NCBI RefSeq assembly: GCF_036057275.1
Contig: NZ_CP107945.1
Span: 7,998,001 to 8,062,000, forward strand
DNA length: 64,000 nucleotides
Direction of reading: 5' to 3'
Source: Streptomyces sp. NBC_00390
GTDB lineage: Bacteria > Actinomycetota > Actinomycetes > Streptomycetales > Streptomycetaceae
The notes under the pieces are model-generated. The model did no database searches. It saw only the letters and a list, made by a program, of their open reading frames with translations, and had not been told where the DNA came from. Positions 1 through 9,990 of this stretch are shown in pieces. The position numbers were made by a program, and so were the translations under genes. The stretch's first letter is position 1; every line of letters starts with the position of its first letter.

Positions 1-491
1 TCGTCGAGTGCGAGCAGCCCGTCGAGGCGGCGCAGATCCAGCGCGACGAAGGACCGCTTCACCTCCGGGGCGAGACCGCCGACGACGGAGGTGCCGCCGC
101 CGAAGGGGACCGCCGCCACGCCATGTTCGGCGCAGGCGCGCAGGACGGCCAGCACCTCGTCATGGCTGCCCGGAAGCAGGACGGCCGCCGGGATGTCGTC
201 GACCTCACCGGCGCGGATGCGCAGCAGGTCCGGGGTGGACTTGCCGCGGGTGTGCCGGATGCGGCTCTCCGCGTCCGTGTGCACGTGCGCGTCGCCGACG
301 CAGTCGGCAAGCGCCTGGCGCGCCCCGGCGGAAAGCGGGCTCTCGGGTACGTCGATGCCGTCGAGCACCGCCGGTCCCGTCTCGAGGGGCGTGACCCCGA
401 GCAGGTCGCGCAGCAGACCGATCACCGAGTCGGGCAGCGGGGCCGCCTTGGCCGGGTCACCCCAGCCGCTCCACAGCATGTCTTGGGTCAC
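1..491 (-). CDS. FAD-binding oxidase, alkyl-DHAP synthase/glycolate oxidase-like (partial, 3' end outside window)
   Basis: N-terminal 163 residues of an FAD-linked oxidase of the PCMH (FAD_binding_4) type. Early residues LWSGWGDPAK and the later VPFGGGTSVVGGL segment match the start and the FAD-pyrophosphate loop of bacterial proteins related to alkyldihydroxyacetonephosphate synthase. The GTG at 491 is preferred because GAGGA lies 9 bases upstream; an in-frame ATG at 479 is the alternative. The C-terminal catalytic part lies left of the window. It is divergent from a TetR regulator and a GlpD-type dehydrogenase, so the three probably form one regulated unit in glycerol-phosphate or ether-lipid-like metabolism. 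That role is inferred from context only; the substrate is unknown. Confidence 0.85.
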   Translation of the reverse strand, partial: MTQDMLWSGWGDPAKAAPLPDSVIGLLRDLLGVTPLETGPAVLDGIDVPESPLSAGARQALADCVGDAHVHTDAESRIRHTRGKSTPDLLRIRAGEVDDIPAAVLLPGSHDEVLAVLRACAEHGVAAVPFGGGTSVVGGLAPEVKRSFVALDLRRLDGLLALD

Positions 492-551
492 TTGGGTCGT
501 TCCTCACCGTCGATTTCGCAAGGCGCCGTGCCACACGGCCCGCTCTGGCAT

Positions 552-583
552 TACACTGTGACAGATGACGCCCATTCGTCACA
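552..583 (+). promoter_or_regulatory. Candidate promoter and TetR operator at the start of the 565 gene
   Basis: A -10-like TACACT sits at 552-557, placing the expected transcription start at or within a base of the ATG at 565. No Shine-Dalgarno sequence precedes that ATG, so the mRNA may be leaderless. An inverted repeat TGTGAC-N15-GTCACA (557-583) overlaps this start and is a candidate autoregulatory operator. No convincing -35 was found. Confidence 0.35.
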
Positions 584-1160
584 ACACCTCGGACACGGAT
601 GCTGTCCTCGACGCGGCACGCGACTGCGTCCTCGCCGTCGGCGTACGCCGCACGACCCTGACCGACGTGGCCCGCCGCGCCGGGGTGTCGCGCATGACGC
701 TCTACCGCCGCTGGCCGGACGTCAGGACCCTGGTCGGCGACGTGATGACCAGGGAGTGGATCGGCCTTGCCGTGTCGGCCATGCCCGCGAGCGAGCCCGA
801 CGCCCCCACCCGCGTCCGGCTGGTCGACGGACTGGTCGCCGGAGTCGCGGCCTTCCGCGCGCACCCGCTCTTCCACAAGATCCTCGACGTGGACCCCGAG
901 CTCCTGCTGCCCTATGTGCTCGACCGCCGCGGCGCCAGCCAGGACGCGCTGCTCGGGCTCATCGCCGGCGCGCTGAAGGAGGGCCACGCCGACGGATCCG
1001 TACGCGCGGCCCACCTCGACCGCCAGGCGCGATCGCTGCTGCTCGTCGTGCAGTCCTTCACGCTCTCGCTGCGCACCATGACCGACGGGACCGACCCCGA
1101 GCTCTCCGACTCGGCCTTCCTCGGCGAACTGCGCACCCTTCTGGAGAGGACCCTCACCCC

Positions 1161-1164
<4 letters not shown>
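565..1164 (+). CDS. TetR/AcrR family transcriptional regulator
   Basis: 199 residues. An N-terminal helix-turn-helix at about residues 13-58 contains TLTDVARRAGVSRMTLYRRW, the classic TetR recognition-helix pattern. The C-terminal part is the variable ligand-binding region and does not identify a ligand. The gene is divergent from the FAD oxidase, and its stop codon overlaps the start of the downstream dehydrogenase (ATGA at 1161-1164), so the two are translationally coupled. It most likely represses itself and both neighbours. The lack of a ribosome binding site suggests leaderless translation. Confidence 0.9.
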
Positions 1165-2711
<1,547 letters not shown>

Positions 2712-2762
2712 CGAGCGGGCCGGACCCCGGCGACACCTGTTCCCGAGGGGCCGCCGCCCTTG

Positions 2763-2999
2763 TCAGTACGGCCAGTTGCTCAAGGCGGCCCCGCGGCCGA
2801 AGAGCCCCCGGAGCACATCACCGGCGAACTCCAGGCCGGCCTGCTCCCTGGACGTGAGCTCACGGGGCTCATCGGCACGGTCCGCGGCTGCGGACCTTGT
2901 GGTGAGAAGTCCGGCCACCAGGAGGCCGGACAGGACGACGGCCAGCCGACGGAACGTACGGGGTCCTAGGTGTGGGTGACCGCTGTGTGCAGATCCCAC
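2763..2999 (-). CDS. Small secreted protein, unknown function
   Basis: 78 residues from a GTG start. A basic stretch followed by a hydrophobic run (RRLAVVLSGLLVAGLLTTRS, then AAA) looks like a Sec signal peptide, leaving a mature peptide of about 40 residues rich in charged residues and ending in NWPY. No family recognised. It faces away from the DUF1275 gene and converges on glpD. The signal peptide is the main reason to believe it is real. Confidence 0.55.
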   Translation of the reverse strand: MGSAHSGHPHLGPRTFRRLAVVLSGLLVAGLLTTRSAAADRADEPRELTSREQAGLEFAGDVLRGLFGRGAALSNWPY

Positions 3000-3171
3000 G
3001 GTTACGGAGCCTTCGGCGCGAACGTGTGCGACAGTTCGGGCGTTCGCGCGAACGGACCAGCGAAGCGGCTCGTCGGGCGGGGTGCCAGTGCCCGCGATCG
3101 GCCCAATCCCGCGTCGGCCGCAGGCGTGCGGTCACACTCGGGGGCAGTCGCGCCGGCTGTGAGGAGGGGAC

Positions 3172-3894
3172 GTGGATCCGAGCCCCCGGGCCCTCACACC
3201 GCTGCTGATCGTCCTGACGCTGTCCACCGGAGTGGTGGAAGCGGCCTGTTTCCTGCAACTGGGGCCCGTCTTCACGGCCATGCAGACGGGCAACGTCCTG
3301 TTTCTCGCTTTCGGCGCGGCGGGGGAGGGCGGCCTGTCGACCATGGTTCCGGCCGTCTCGCTCGGCTCCTTCGCCGTCGGCACCGTGATCGGCGCCAGGA
3401 TGGAGCCGCGGCTCGAGGCCCGTACACACCGGTGGCTCGTCCTCGCCCTCGCGGTCGAGGGCCTGCTCATCTCGGCCGCCGGTCTCACGGCATGGGGACT
3501 CGTGCTGTCGCCGAGCACCACGTCCGCCCGGCAGGTCCTGGTGACTGCGGTGCTCGCGGTCGCCATGGGCATGCGAAACGTCACCACGACGCGCGCGCAC
3601 GTCCCCGCCCTGAGCACGACGCTGGTCACCACCTCGACCACGACCGCGCTGCTGAGCAGCTCCCCGTTCGGACACGACCCGGCCATCGGCCACCGTGCCG
3701 GAGCGGCGAAGCGCCGTTCCGCCTCGATCCTCGCGATGTTCGTCGGGGGTCTGATCGGTGCGTACCTCATTCACCTGGGCTGGTCGGTGTCCGCGCTGCT
3801 GTTCCTGGCCGCCGCTGTCCTCCTGGCCACGACCGTCGTGTATGTCCGGCAGCCGAACCCGACGCGGGGTGAGGATCCCCCGGCGCAGGAATGA
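3172..3894 (+). CDS. DUF1275 (YoaK-type) integral membrane protein
   Basis: 240 residues, start GTG at 3172 with GAGGAGGGG six bases upstream. Six hydrophobic segments and the early family signature GVVEAACFLQLGPVFTAMQTGN identify the YoaK/DUF1275 family, whose biochemical role is unknown. The later segment VAMGMRNVTTTRAHVPALST matches the conserved second half. It converges on the histidine phosphatase and has no obvious operon partners. Confidence 0.88.
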   Translation: MDPSPRALTPLLIVLTLSTGVVEAACFLQLGPVFTAMQTGNVLFLAFGAAGEGGLSTMVPAVSLGSFAVGTVIGARMEPRLEARTHRWLVLALAVEGLLISAAGLTAWGLVLSPSTTSARQVLVTAVLAVAMGMRNVTTTRAHVPALSTTLVTTSTTTALLSSSPFGHDPAIGHRAGAAKRRSASILAMFVGGLIGAYLIHLGWSVSALLFLAAAVLLATTVVYVRQPNPTRGEDPPAQE

Positions 3895-3924
3895 GCCGGC
3901 GCGTGCCGCTCGACGGCCGGTGCC

Positions 3925-4548
3925 TCAGATCTGGAGCTCCGGCGGGAAACCGGTCCAGCAAAGATCCTCGGGAAGGTGGCTCATATCGTTGAAGAACATC
4001 ACCGACGAGGGCCGGCCCGGCGCGTACCGGATGACCGTCAGTGCGGCGTTGGCGCAGTTCAGGCCCATCCACCGCCACTTCGGAGCGTCGAGGGCGTCCC
4101 GCACCAGCCAGGCGACGAGGAAGGCGTGCGTGACGATCAGCTCATGCAGGGGCTCGTCGCCCTCGACGGGTCCGGTGAACCGTGCGAGAGCCGCCCGCGC
4201 CCACTGCGGACCATTCTCACGCTCCTCGGCCGGGAACTGGGCCAGACGGCCGAGCATGGCGTCGGCCGATTCCGCCGGCAGTTCGTCGCGCTGCGGAAGG
4301 TAGGGGATGTAGTCCCCGGCCGGCTCCGACGGCTGCAGGGACACATCACCGAGCTGGGCGCGGATCAGCTGGGCCGTCTGCCACGCCCGCGGGAGGGGAC
4401 CGTGGTGTATCGCCGTGATCGGGCTGCGCCGAAGCCGCTCGCCCAGCAGCACGGCCTGGCGGCGTCCGTTCTCCGTCAGCTCGCTCTCGTCCGGCGAGGC
4501 CTCGCCGTGCCGTGCGAGATAGAGGTAGCGGGCAGCAGCACCGGGCAT
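3925..4548 (-). CDS. Histidine phosphatase family protein (phosphoglycerate mutase-like)
   Basis: 207 residues. The RHG catalytic motif appears at once (YLYLARHGEASP), followed by LTENGRRQAVLLGERL and the second-half catalytic histidine in ELIVTHAFLVAWLVRDAL. The ATG at 4548 with AGGGGA upstream is chosen; the frame extends to 4710 but that extension is low-complexity and unlike the family. Members remove phosphate from small molecules or proteins through a phosphohistidine intermediate; the substrate here cannot be told. Confidence 0.9.
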   Translation of the reverse strand: MPGAAARYLYLARHGEASPDESELTENGRRQAVLLGERLRRSPITAIHHGPLPRAWQTAQLIRAQLGDVSLQPSEPAGDYIPYLPQRDELPAESADAMLGRLAQFPAEERENGPQWARAALARFTGPVEGDEPLHELIVTHAFLVAWLVRDALDAPKWRWMGLNCANAALTVIRYAPGRPSSVMFFNDMSHLPEDLCWTGFPPELQI

Positions 4549-4646
4549 GTGCGGAATCCCCTGTTCAGCTCGGCGTCCGTGATCTTGCTCTTGCCCGGAC
4601 GGACGCTGACAGCGGCCCCGCGGTTCCACGACGTGTTCCGACCGCC

Positions 4647-4874
4647 TCACCCTGGCGGACGGCCGCCACGGCGGGTCTCGAGGGTCCACATGTGGGTGCA
4701 GCTGGGGCACTGGAGATGGACCCGGGTGCCCTTGTTGGAGATCAGGAAGCGCCAGTGGTCACGGCAGTTGCGCCCGTCGGCGCAGGGGGCGCAGTCACGT
4801 GCGTCGTCGCAGCCGGGGCAGGGGACCCAGGCGCGGCGGGCGTGGTCCGCCTGCGGATCAATGGGCAGCCGCAC
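4647..4874 (-). CDS. Small cysteine-rich putative zinc-ribbon protein
   Basis: About 75 residues from the GTG at 4874, which has a strong GGAGGGGAG seven bases upstream. Two paired cysteine motifs (CPGC and CPSC), with further C..C and H residues between them, suggest a zinc-binding fold; the central WRFLISNKGTRVHLQCPSC stretch reads like a zinc ribbon. Its start overlaps the stop of the 4858 gene by 17 bases, so the two are translationally coupled. Function unknown; a longer GTG start at 4901 is possible. Confidence 0.7.
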   Translation of the reverse strand: MRLPIDPQADHARRAWVPCPGCDDARDCAPCADGRNCRDHWRFLISNKGTRVHLQCPSCTHMWTLETRRGGRPPG

Positions 4875-5109
4875 GGCCCGGCTCCCCTCCCGGCAGGACA
4901 CCGGCGGCCACGAGCATGTCGTACGTGCGCTGCTGTTCGGCGTCGAGGCCCGAGTACAGCAGCGCGTAGGCCTCGTCCTCGGAGCGGAGGGCGGCAGCCG
5001 GGTCCCAGTCCGGTCCGAGCGCGGTCACGACCTCGGCCCGTCGCCGGGCCTCCTCGAAGGTGAGGTCGATCGTGAAGGCTATGTGGTCGGCTGCGCGGTC
5101 CTGGTCCAT
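4858..5109 (-). CDS. Conserved small actinomycete protein (DUF6400-like)
   Basis: 83 residues, acidic and alpha-helical in appearance. The block FTIDLTFEEARRRAEVVTAL followed by LGPDWDPAAALRSEDEAYAL is familiar from a small Streptomyces hypothetical family that I recall as DUF6400; the name is not certain. GGAAG lies upstream of the ATG at 5109. It forms a two-gene unit with the zinc-ribbon protein. No catalytic or membrane features. Confidence 0.7.
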   Translation of the reverse strand: MDQDRAADHIAFTIDLTFEEARRRAEVVTALGPDWDPAAALRSEDEAYALLYSGLDAEQQRTYDMLVAAGVLPGGEPGRAAAH

Positions 5110-5439
5110 GGCGAGACTTCCGGCTGGTGCGGGCAGGGCTCAGCCACGTCTACCAGAGGTCCACCGGTGCCGGAAAGCGCCCTGGAATCATCCCCTCCGT
5201 TTGTCGGGAGTCCTGGCCCTTCCATCGAAAATGGAGCAAGGCGGACCAATCGCGGCACGGGTGACAGGCTTATCCGGCCTATTGGTTGATTTGTCGCTGG
5301 CGAATGGTTGCGTACGGATGTGACGCACATCATTCGCCTGCGCCTCGTTCCGGCTCCGGGGGGACGAGGCGTGGGAGCGTCGGCGGGCGTCGGTAAACGG
5401 CTGGTGGTCCAGACCTTTTGGCTGATAGATCTCGCCTAC

Positions 5440-5850
5440 GTGACGGATGAATGTGCGACGGGCGGGCACGCCCCTGCCCCTGCCCCTGCCCCTGCCACTG
5501 AGTTGACCGATCCGGCCCGCCTGGACGGCGTGGCGGCGGAGCGGCCGGGGCTGTGGAACGGCAACTTCCGGCTGTTCCTCGTGGCCCGGGCGGTGGCAGT
5601 GTTCGGCGACGGCATGGTGCCCGTCGCACTGGCCGCGGGCCTGCTGGGCGAGGGGCGTCCGGCCTCCTCGGTATCGGTGCCCGGCGTGGCGAGCACGATT
5701 CCCCGTATATCGGCCGACGTGCAGCAGGCCAACGCGGTGCTGCGGGTCACTGCGAGGCGCTCGGCCGCTCTCGCCGCCACCGGCCACTCGTCCGGCTGCG
5801 CACCTGCGACAGCGGCCCGTAGCCGGGCGCAGTCCGGCGGTCCGCTGTCG
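5440..5850 (+). pseudogene. Remnant of an MFS transporter with large internal deletion
   Basis: Two separate pieces of a typical actinomycete major facilitator transporter lie in one frame. At about 5539-5646 is the N-terminal segment ending FRLFLVARAVAVFGDGMVPV (loop and first membrane helix). At about 5712-5786 is the mid-protein segment SADVQQANAVLRVTARRSAA. These are normally more than 100 residues apart, so the central helices are deleted, and nothing transporter-like follows. A CCCCTG hexamer repeated four times (5471-5496) lies just before the first piece. The gene cannot encode a working transporter. Confidence 0.7.
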
Positions 5851-6201
5851 TCAGGCGCGATGGCTGCCGTAATACATGCCGATCTGCTCGTGAAACTCCG
5901 GGTTTCCGACGTACTGTTCCTTGTCGAACTCCGGCGCCGCCTTGATCTGGTCTTTGGTGCGGCTGACGAAGATGGTTTCGCCTGCCGTGTCGATGCGGGT
6001 GACGGTGCCCGCGGGCAGCAGCACATGCTTACCGAAGATCCAGATGCCGATGTCGACGACAAGGTATGCGGACCCGACGTCATCGGAATGCTTGTCGACC
6101 CTGCCGATGCTCCCGTCCAGCGCCTCGACCTTGAAGCCGGCCAGCTCGATGCCGGCGGCGTGGCCACTCGCGGACGGGTAGTTCCAGATGTTCTCGCTCA
6201 T
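5851..6201 (-). CDS. PRC-barrel domain protein
   Basis: 116 residues from ATG 6201 (GAGAGG upstream). Residues 15-75, containing FKVEALDGSIGRVDKHSDDV followed by a hydrophobic beta-rich stretch (YLVVDIGIWIFGKHVLLPAG), fit the PRC-barrel fold found in RimM and photosynthetic reaction-centre H subunits. The C-terminal part is charged (KDQIKAAPEFDKEQY), as in Streptomyces PRC-barrel stress proteins. Probably cytoplasmic; partner unknown. Confidence 0.85.
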   Translation of the reverse strand: MSENIWNYPSASGHAAGIELAGFKVEALDGSIGRVDKHSDDVGSAYLVVDIGIWIFGKHVLLPAGTVTRIDTAGETIFVSRTKDQIKAAPEFDKEQYVGNPEFHEQIGMYYGSHRA

Positions 6202-6233
6202 CGGACGCCTCTCATGGGAAGCGGACACGGCTT

Positions 6234-6247
6234 GCCTCCGCGGAGGC
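6234..6247. repeat. Perfect 14-bp palindrome GCCTCCG/CGGAGGC
   Basis: A perfect palindrome 33 bases upstream of the PRC-barrel start, followed on the + strand by TTTT. It could be an operator for the PRC gene or the remains of a + strand terminator; the sequence does not decide. Confidence 0.35.
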
Positions 6248-6353
6248 TTTTCACGTTATGCCGACGCGCGAAAGAGGGACACCGGGGAGCGGGTGCGAGC
6301 CGGTGACGTCACCCGGCCGGAGCATCGGTGCGCGCGGACGGCACCCTCGCGGC

Positions 6354-6387
6354 GTGACCTTCCCGGCTTGACGCCCGGGAAGGTCAC
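6354..6387 (-). terminator. Intrinsic-type hairpin after the TerB-like gene
   Basis: A perfect 13-bp stem (GTGACCTTCCCGG pairing with its complement) and an 8-base loop lie about 20 bases downstream of the stop at 6406. No T-tract, as is common in Streptomyces terminators. Confidence 0.7.
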
Positions 6388-6405
6388 GACAGACGGTGCG
6401 TGCCC

Positions 6406-6945
6406 TCAGAGGCTGAACTCCGCAGGAGACAGACCCAGTGCCGAACACGCTTCCCGGATGACCTGCTCCTCGGCCGGCGCGACGAAGCCGTCCGCCCCGG
6501 CGACGACAAGGCCGGTCTGGATCACGGCCCTGGCCTCGGTCTGCTTCTTCGCCGCCTTCGCGATGTCCTGCATCGCCTCGGCCTTCCCCTGCTGGAAGTT
6601 GCCCGCGAGCAGGTCGACGTGCTTGTTGAACCGCTGACGCAACTGGTCCGGGGGGAAGTTCTGCAGGACGTCATTGCCCAGAATCAGCGATTCGACATGC
6701 TGCCTCTCGGCCGGGTCGACATGCCCGTCGGCGGCGGCCACCAGGGCACACATCGCCATGCTGGCATCCCGGTAGGCGCCGCTCTTCAGCTCGGCCTTCA
6801 CTGAAGTGAGCTGCGACTTCAGCGCCTTCACCAGAAGGGCCTTCGGCCCGCCCCCAGAGCCCGATCCGGATCCGTGACCGCTCGAGCCCCGCACCCCCTG
6901 GGCCTGCTGCAGAATCTTGGCCTGGTCCTTGATCCGATCCCACAT
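6406..6945 (-). CDS. TerB-like tellurite resistance domain protein
   Basis: 179 residues from ATG 6945. After an N-terminal helix (MWDRIKDQAKILQQAQGV) and a Gly/Ser linker comes a TerB-type domain. It has two acidic, metal-binding-like motifs: CALVAAADGHVDPAERQHVE near residue 85 and GLVVAGADGFVAPAEEQVIR near residue 150. This duplicated DG-x-[VI]-x-PAE pattern is typical of TerB. The N-terminus resembles Streptomyces proteins annotated as tellurite resistance TerB family. Physiological role is uncertain; these are usually stress-linked. Confidence 0.88.
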   Translation of the reverse strand: MWDRIKDQAKILQQAQGVRGSSGHGSGSGSGGGPKALLVKALKSQLTSVKAELKSGAYRDASMAMCALVAAADGHVDPAERQHVESLILGNDVLQNFPPDQLRQRFNKHVDLLAGNFQQGKAEAMQDIAKAAKKQTEARAVIQTGLVVAGADGFVAPAEEQVIREACSALGLSPAEFSL

Positions 6946-7103
6946 CGCCACCGGTGCCACCTCGGCTTCTCTTCGGTTCGTTCCGACGTCGTCAGCGCGT
7001 TGCCGCGCGTCATCGTGGCAACGCTCGTTCCCCGGCAAGAAGTTCCGGCTCGTCGCCGCGTCACCCGTTCGCCCTGACCCATGGCGAGCGGTCGCGCTCG
7101 ATG

Positions 7104-7820
7104 TCACGGGGTGTACGGGGCATCGCTGTGGTGGAGTTCGACCATGGCAGGCCCCGTCACTTGGTAGACGGCGGTCCGCCTGAGCGTCACCACGGCCGCG
7201 GGATCGGAGTCACCGCGGGTGAGGTAGACGACGGTCGCCTGCTTCGGGGGCTCCGAGGAGATGCCGACCGAAACAACCGGAGTGCGGTCGCCGAGTGAGG
7301 CCGCGGCCGCCGGAACCGGCGTCCCGGCGTCGTTGCGCCAGGTGACCAGGCCGTAGAACTTGCCTGTTCCCCCTGTCGTCACCTTGATGGCCCCCACGGC
7401 GTCCGCTGCCGGATCCCCGGTCATGTCCCCGATGCCGCACTGCGGCTGCAGTTCGATCACCACGCCGTCGCCTTCCCACCGTCCGTCCGTGAGGGCGATG
7501 GTCCCTTCGGGGGCGTCGGGCAACCGCAGCGAGGAGTTCTGCAACTCGGCGTTCCGTAGCTGATCGCAGGTGAGTGCACCGGTCGAGCCGCTGCCGCCCG
7601 GCTTCTTCGATGCGTCCTGCGACGGCTTGGCCGATTCTTTTCCGTCGCCCTTGCCCTTGTCACCGTCAGGCGTCTTCGCAGAAGCCGCCGGCTCGGGTGG
7701 CTTCGATCCCGCGCTCTCCCCGGCGTCTCCTGTGTCCTTGCACCCCACTGCAGCCGACGCCAGCACGGCGGAGGCGATCAGCCATGCTCCGCGTCTCGTC
7801 CACCCTCTGGATCTGTTCAC
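7104..7820 (-). CDS. Putative lipoprotein with Lys/Ser/Pro-rich linker, DUF4232-like
   Basis: 238 residues from GTG 7820 (GGGGGAA upstream). The signal sequence RRGAWLIASAVLASAAVGC ends in a lipobox-like AVGC. A charged low-complexity linker (about residues 30-80) precedes a beta-rich domain with two cysteines (LTCDQL and QPQCGIGD). The domain resembles the DUF4232 proteins common in Streptomyces, but I am not sure of the family. Anchored outside the cell; function unknown. Confidence 0.75.
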   Translation of the reverse strand: MNRSRGWTRRGAWLIASAVLASAAVGCKDTGDAGESAGSKPPEPAASAKTPDGDKGKGDGKESAKPSQDASKKPGGSGSTGALTCDQLRNAELQNSSLRLPDAPEGTIALTDGRWEGDGVVIELQPQCGIGDMTGDPAADAVGAIKVTTGGTGKFYGLVTWRNDAGTPVPAAAASLGDRTPVVSVGISSEPPKQATVVYLTRGDSDPAAVVTLRRTAVYQVTGPAMVELHHSDAPYTP

Positions 7821-7946
7821 CGCAGGTTCCCCCCATTTGGTCGCATCACCAGGCCGCGCGCGCGGCCAACAGGGTCGAAGACGCGCCATTTCCCACCACG
7901 GTTGCGGATCACGGGCGGTACTGTCCCACGACGCGCCCCGTGCGGG

Positions 7947-8438
7947 TCACAGGCGATGCAGACGGACCTCGCCCAGCCGCCCGTCGGTCACCTCCGCGGT
8001 CATGTACGTGCAGTGCGGCTGCCGCCTGCGGTCGGTCGGTGAGCCGGGATTGAGCAGCCGCAGACCCCCGGCTGCGGTCGTGTCCCAGGGGATGTGACTG
8101 TGTCCGAACACCAGAACGTCCAGGTCGGGGAAGCGCTCGGCGCAACGGCGTTCACGGCCCTGGGCAGGCCCGGTCTCGTGGACGGCTCCGAAGCGAACGC
8201 CGCCCAGCTCTGCCCGGGCCACCTCGGGCAGCCGGGCACGCAGTTCGGGACCGTCGTTGTTGCCGTACACCGCGACCAGCCGGGACGCGCGCGTCTGCAG
8301 CAGGTGGAGCGTGCGGACATCGACCCAGTCGCCGGCATGGAACACCACATCGGCCGACTCGATCCCCTCCAGCAGCTCGGCCGGCAGCTCACGTGCCCGC
8401 TTGGGCAGGTGGGTGTCCGAGGTCAGCAGCAGGTGCAT
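7947..8438 (-). CDS. YfcE/MJ0936-type metallophosphoesterase
   Basis: 163 residues from ATG 8438. All dimetal phosphoesterase motifs are present in order: SDTHLP near the N-terminus, HAGDWVD, YGNNDGPE, an HETG histidine, and GHSHIPWD near residue 115. Length and motif spacing fit the small YfcE/MJ0936 family of phosphodiesterases, which hydrolyse model phosphodiesters with manganese; the natural substrate is unknown. Transcribed after the MFS exporter with only about 30 bases between them, so possibly co-transcribed. Confidence 0.92.
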   Translation of the reverse strand: MHLLLTSDTHLPKRARELPAELLEGIESADVVFHAGDWVDVRTLHLLQTRASRLVAVYGNNDGPELRARLPEVARAELGGVRFGAVHETGPAQGRERRCAERFPDLDVLVFGHSHIPWDTTAAGGLRLLNPGSPTDRRRQPHCTYMTAEVTDGRLGEVRLHRL

Positions 8439-8469
8439 GCTCTCCACTCCGGGTGAGGGGACCGTGGCA

Positions 8470-9885
8470 TCACGGCGCAACCCTGCCAGGAGCGTACTTA
8501 CGGGCTACCGCCGCCAAGGCCGCCGCGCCCACGAGAGCGAGCGCGGCAGCGACCCTCAGCACACCCTCGATCGCGGGCCCGTCGGAGGCCGCACGGGACG
8601 CGGATCCGCTGACCGCCTCCAGGACGGTGGACGCCACGGCCACCGCCACGGCGCCGAACAGCACCAGCGAAGTGAGCACCAGCCCCGACGCGGCGGCGAG
8701 CCGGGAGGCGGGTACGTAGGACTGTGTGGCGACATTGGTGAGCGCCCAGCCGAGCCCGAGGCCGACGCCCACGAGGGCGAAGACCGCGGCGTAGAGGGCC
8801 AGTGAGGTGACCCAGGTGAGGCCGAGCAGGCTGAGACCGCTCAACAGCATTCCGGCGGCCATCAGCGACTCCGGGCGCCAGTGCTGCGCCAGCCGCCCCG
8901 ACCAGTAACTGGCGGCTCCCGCTCCGGCGGACAGGGAGAGGAAGACGAGGCCGGACTCGAGCGGCGGCAGACCGCGCGCCTGTTGCAGGTAGAGCGCGGA
9001 CAGTACGGCCACGAGGCAGTACACGACATTGGACAGTGACCCGGCGAGGGTGACGGTGACGAAGGGGCCGTTCCGCAGCAGCGACAGATCCAGCAGCGGC
9101 TCGGCGGTCCGCTGCTCCATGACGACGAAAACGACCAGCAGGACCGCACCCCCGATCAGACATAGGAGGGTGGCCGGTGCACCCCATCCCCACTGGCTGC
9201 CCTGGTCGACGGCGAGCATGAGGGCGGCGAGTCCGCCGGCCACGGCGCACGCTCCCTTGATGTCCAGGCTGTGGCCGGCCTTCTCGTCCCTGGTCTCGCC
9301 GACGTACCGCAACATGAGGCAGGCCGCGACCGCACAGAACGGAACGTTGAGCAGGAAGACCGCGCGCCAGCTGACGTACTCCGCGAACGCGCCTCCGACG
9401 AAGGGACCCAGAGCGGTGCCGATCGCACTGAAGGCGAGCACCGTGGCGACCGCCCGGCCCTGCCGGTCATCACGGAAGTACGCGGTGACCACGGCCACCG
9501 CGACCGGGAAGATGAGCGCCGCGGTCGCGCCTTGGACCACGCGCCCGACGACGAGCCACACCTCGTTCTGTGCGGCGCTGCACACAATCGAGAGGACGGC
9601 GAATCCGCTCAGGCCGATCACGATGATCCGCCGTCTGCCGTGCACGTCGGCGGCCCGCCCGCCTGTGATCATCAACGCGCCCAGCGTCAGCATGTATCCG
9701 CTGACCAGCCATTGCAGATCCGTCGTGGGGGTGTCGAAGTCGCGGGCGATGACCGGCAGCATGAGGTTCAGGGCGAACCAGTCCATCTGCACAAGGAGCA
9801 TGGACAGGGAGGCCGCGGCAATCACGGCCCGGTCCCGGCCGGAGAACAGCCGCGACCTCGTCCCTGCGGTGGCGGTATCTCCCAT
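8470..9885 (-). CDS. DHA2-family (EmrB/QacA-type) 14-helix MFS drug exporter
   Basis: 471 residues from ATG 9885 (GGAAAG 9 bases upstream). Alternating hydrophobic segments are consistent with 14 helices. Motif A appears as GGRAADVHGRRRIIVIGL, motif C-like GTALGPFVGGAFAEYVSWRA follows, and the N-terminal helix contains MDWFALNLMLPVIA, the motif D1 region of DHA2 drug:proton antiporters. Probably exports a hydrophobic toxic compound. No dedicated regulator is adjacent. Confidence 0.92.
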   Translation of the reverse strand: MGDTATAGTRSRLFSGRDRAVIAAASLSMLLVQMDWFALNLMLPVIARDFDTPTTDLQWLVSGYMLTLGALMITGGRAADVHGRRRIIVIGLSGFAVLSIVCSAAQNEVWLVVGRVVQGATAALIFPVAVAVVTAYFRDDRQGRAVATVLAFSAIGTALGPFVGGAFAEYVSWRAVFLLNVPFCAVAACLMLRYVGETRDEKAGHSLDIKGACAVAGGLAALMLAVDQGSQWGWGAPATLLCLIGGAVLLVVFVVMEQRTAEPLLDLSLLRNGPFVTVTLAGSLSNVVYCLVAVLSALYLQQARGLPPLESGLVFLSLSAGAGAASYWSGRLAQHWRPESLMAAGMLLSGLSLLGLTWVTSLALYAAVFALVGVGLGLGWALTNVATQSYVPASRLAAASGLVLTSLVLFGAVAVAVASTVLEAVSGSASRAASDGPAIEGVLRVAAALALVGAAALAAVARKYAPGRVAP

Positions 9886-9990
9886 GGACGCTCGCTTTCC
9901 GGCGCGTGGCTCCATCGTGGCATCGCCGGACGCATCCTGCGAGCGTGGTCCCGGGCGTCCGTGGCGGGAAGCGGGCAACACTGTGCACGC

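Noticed and set aside
123..1160. Upstream in-frame extension of the GlpD frame, giving an 862-residue protein
   Set aside because: The extension runs through the TetR gene and the oxidase start, is Arg/Pro-rich and unlike any family; GlpD similarity begins at the ATG that overlaps the TetR stop.
5471..5496. CCCCTG x4 tandem repeat as a possible CRISPR-like or functional repeat
   Set aside because: Units are 6 bp with no spacers; it is a simple low-complexity run within the decayed transporter region.
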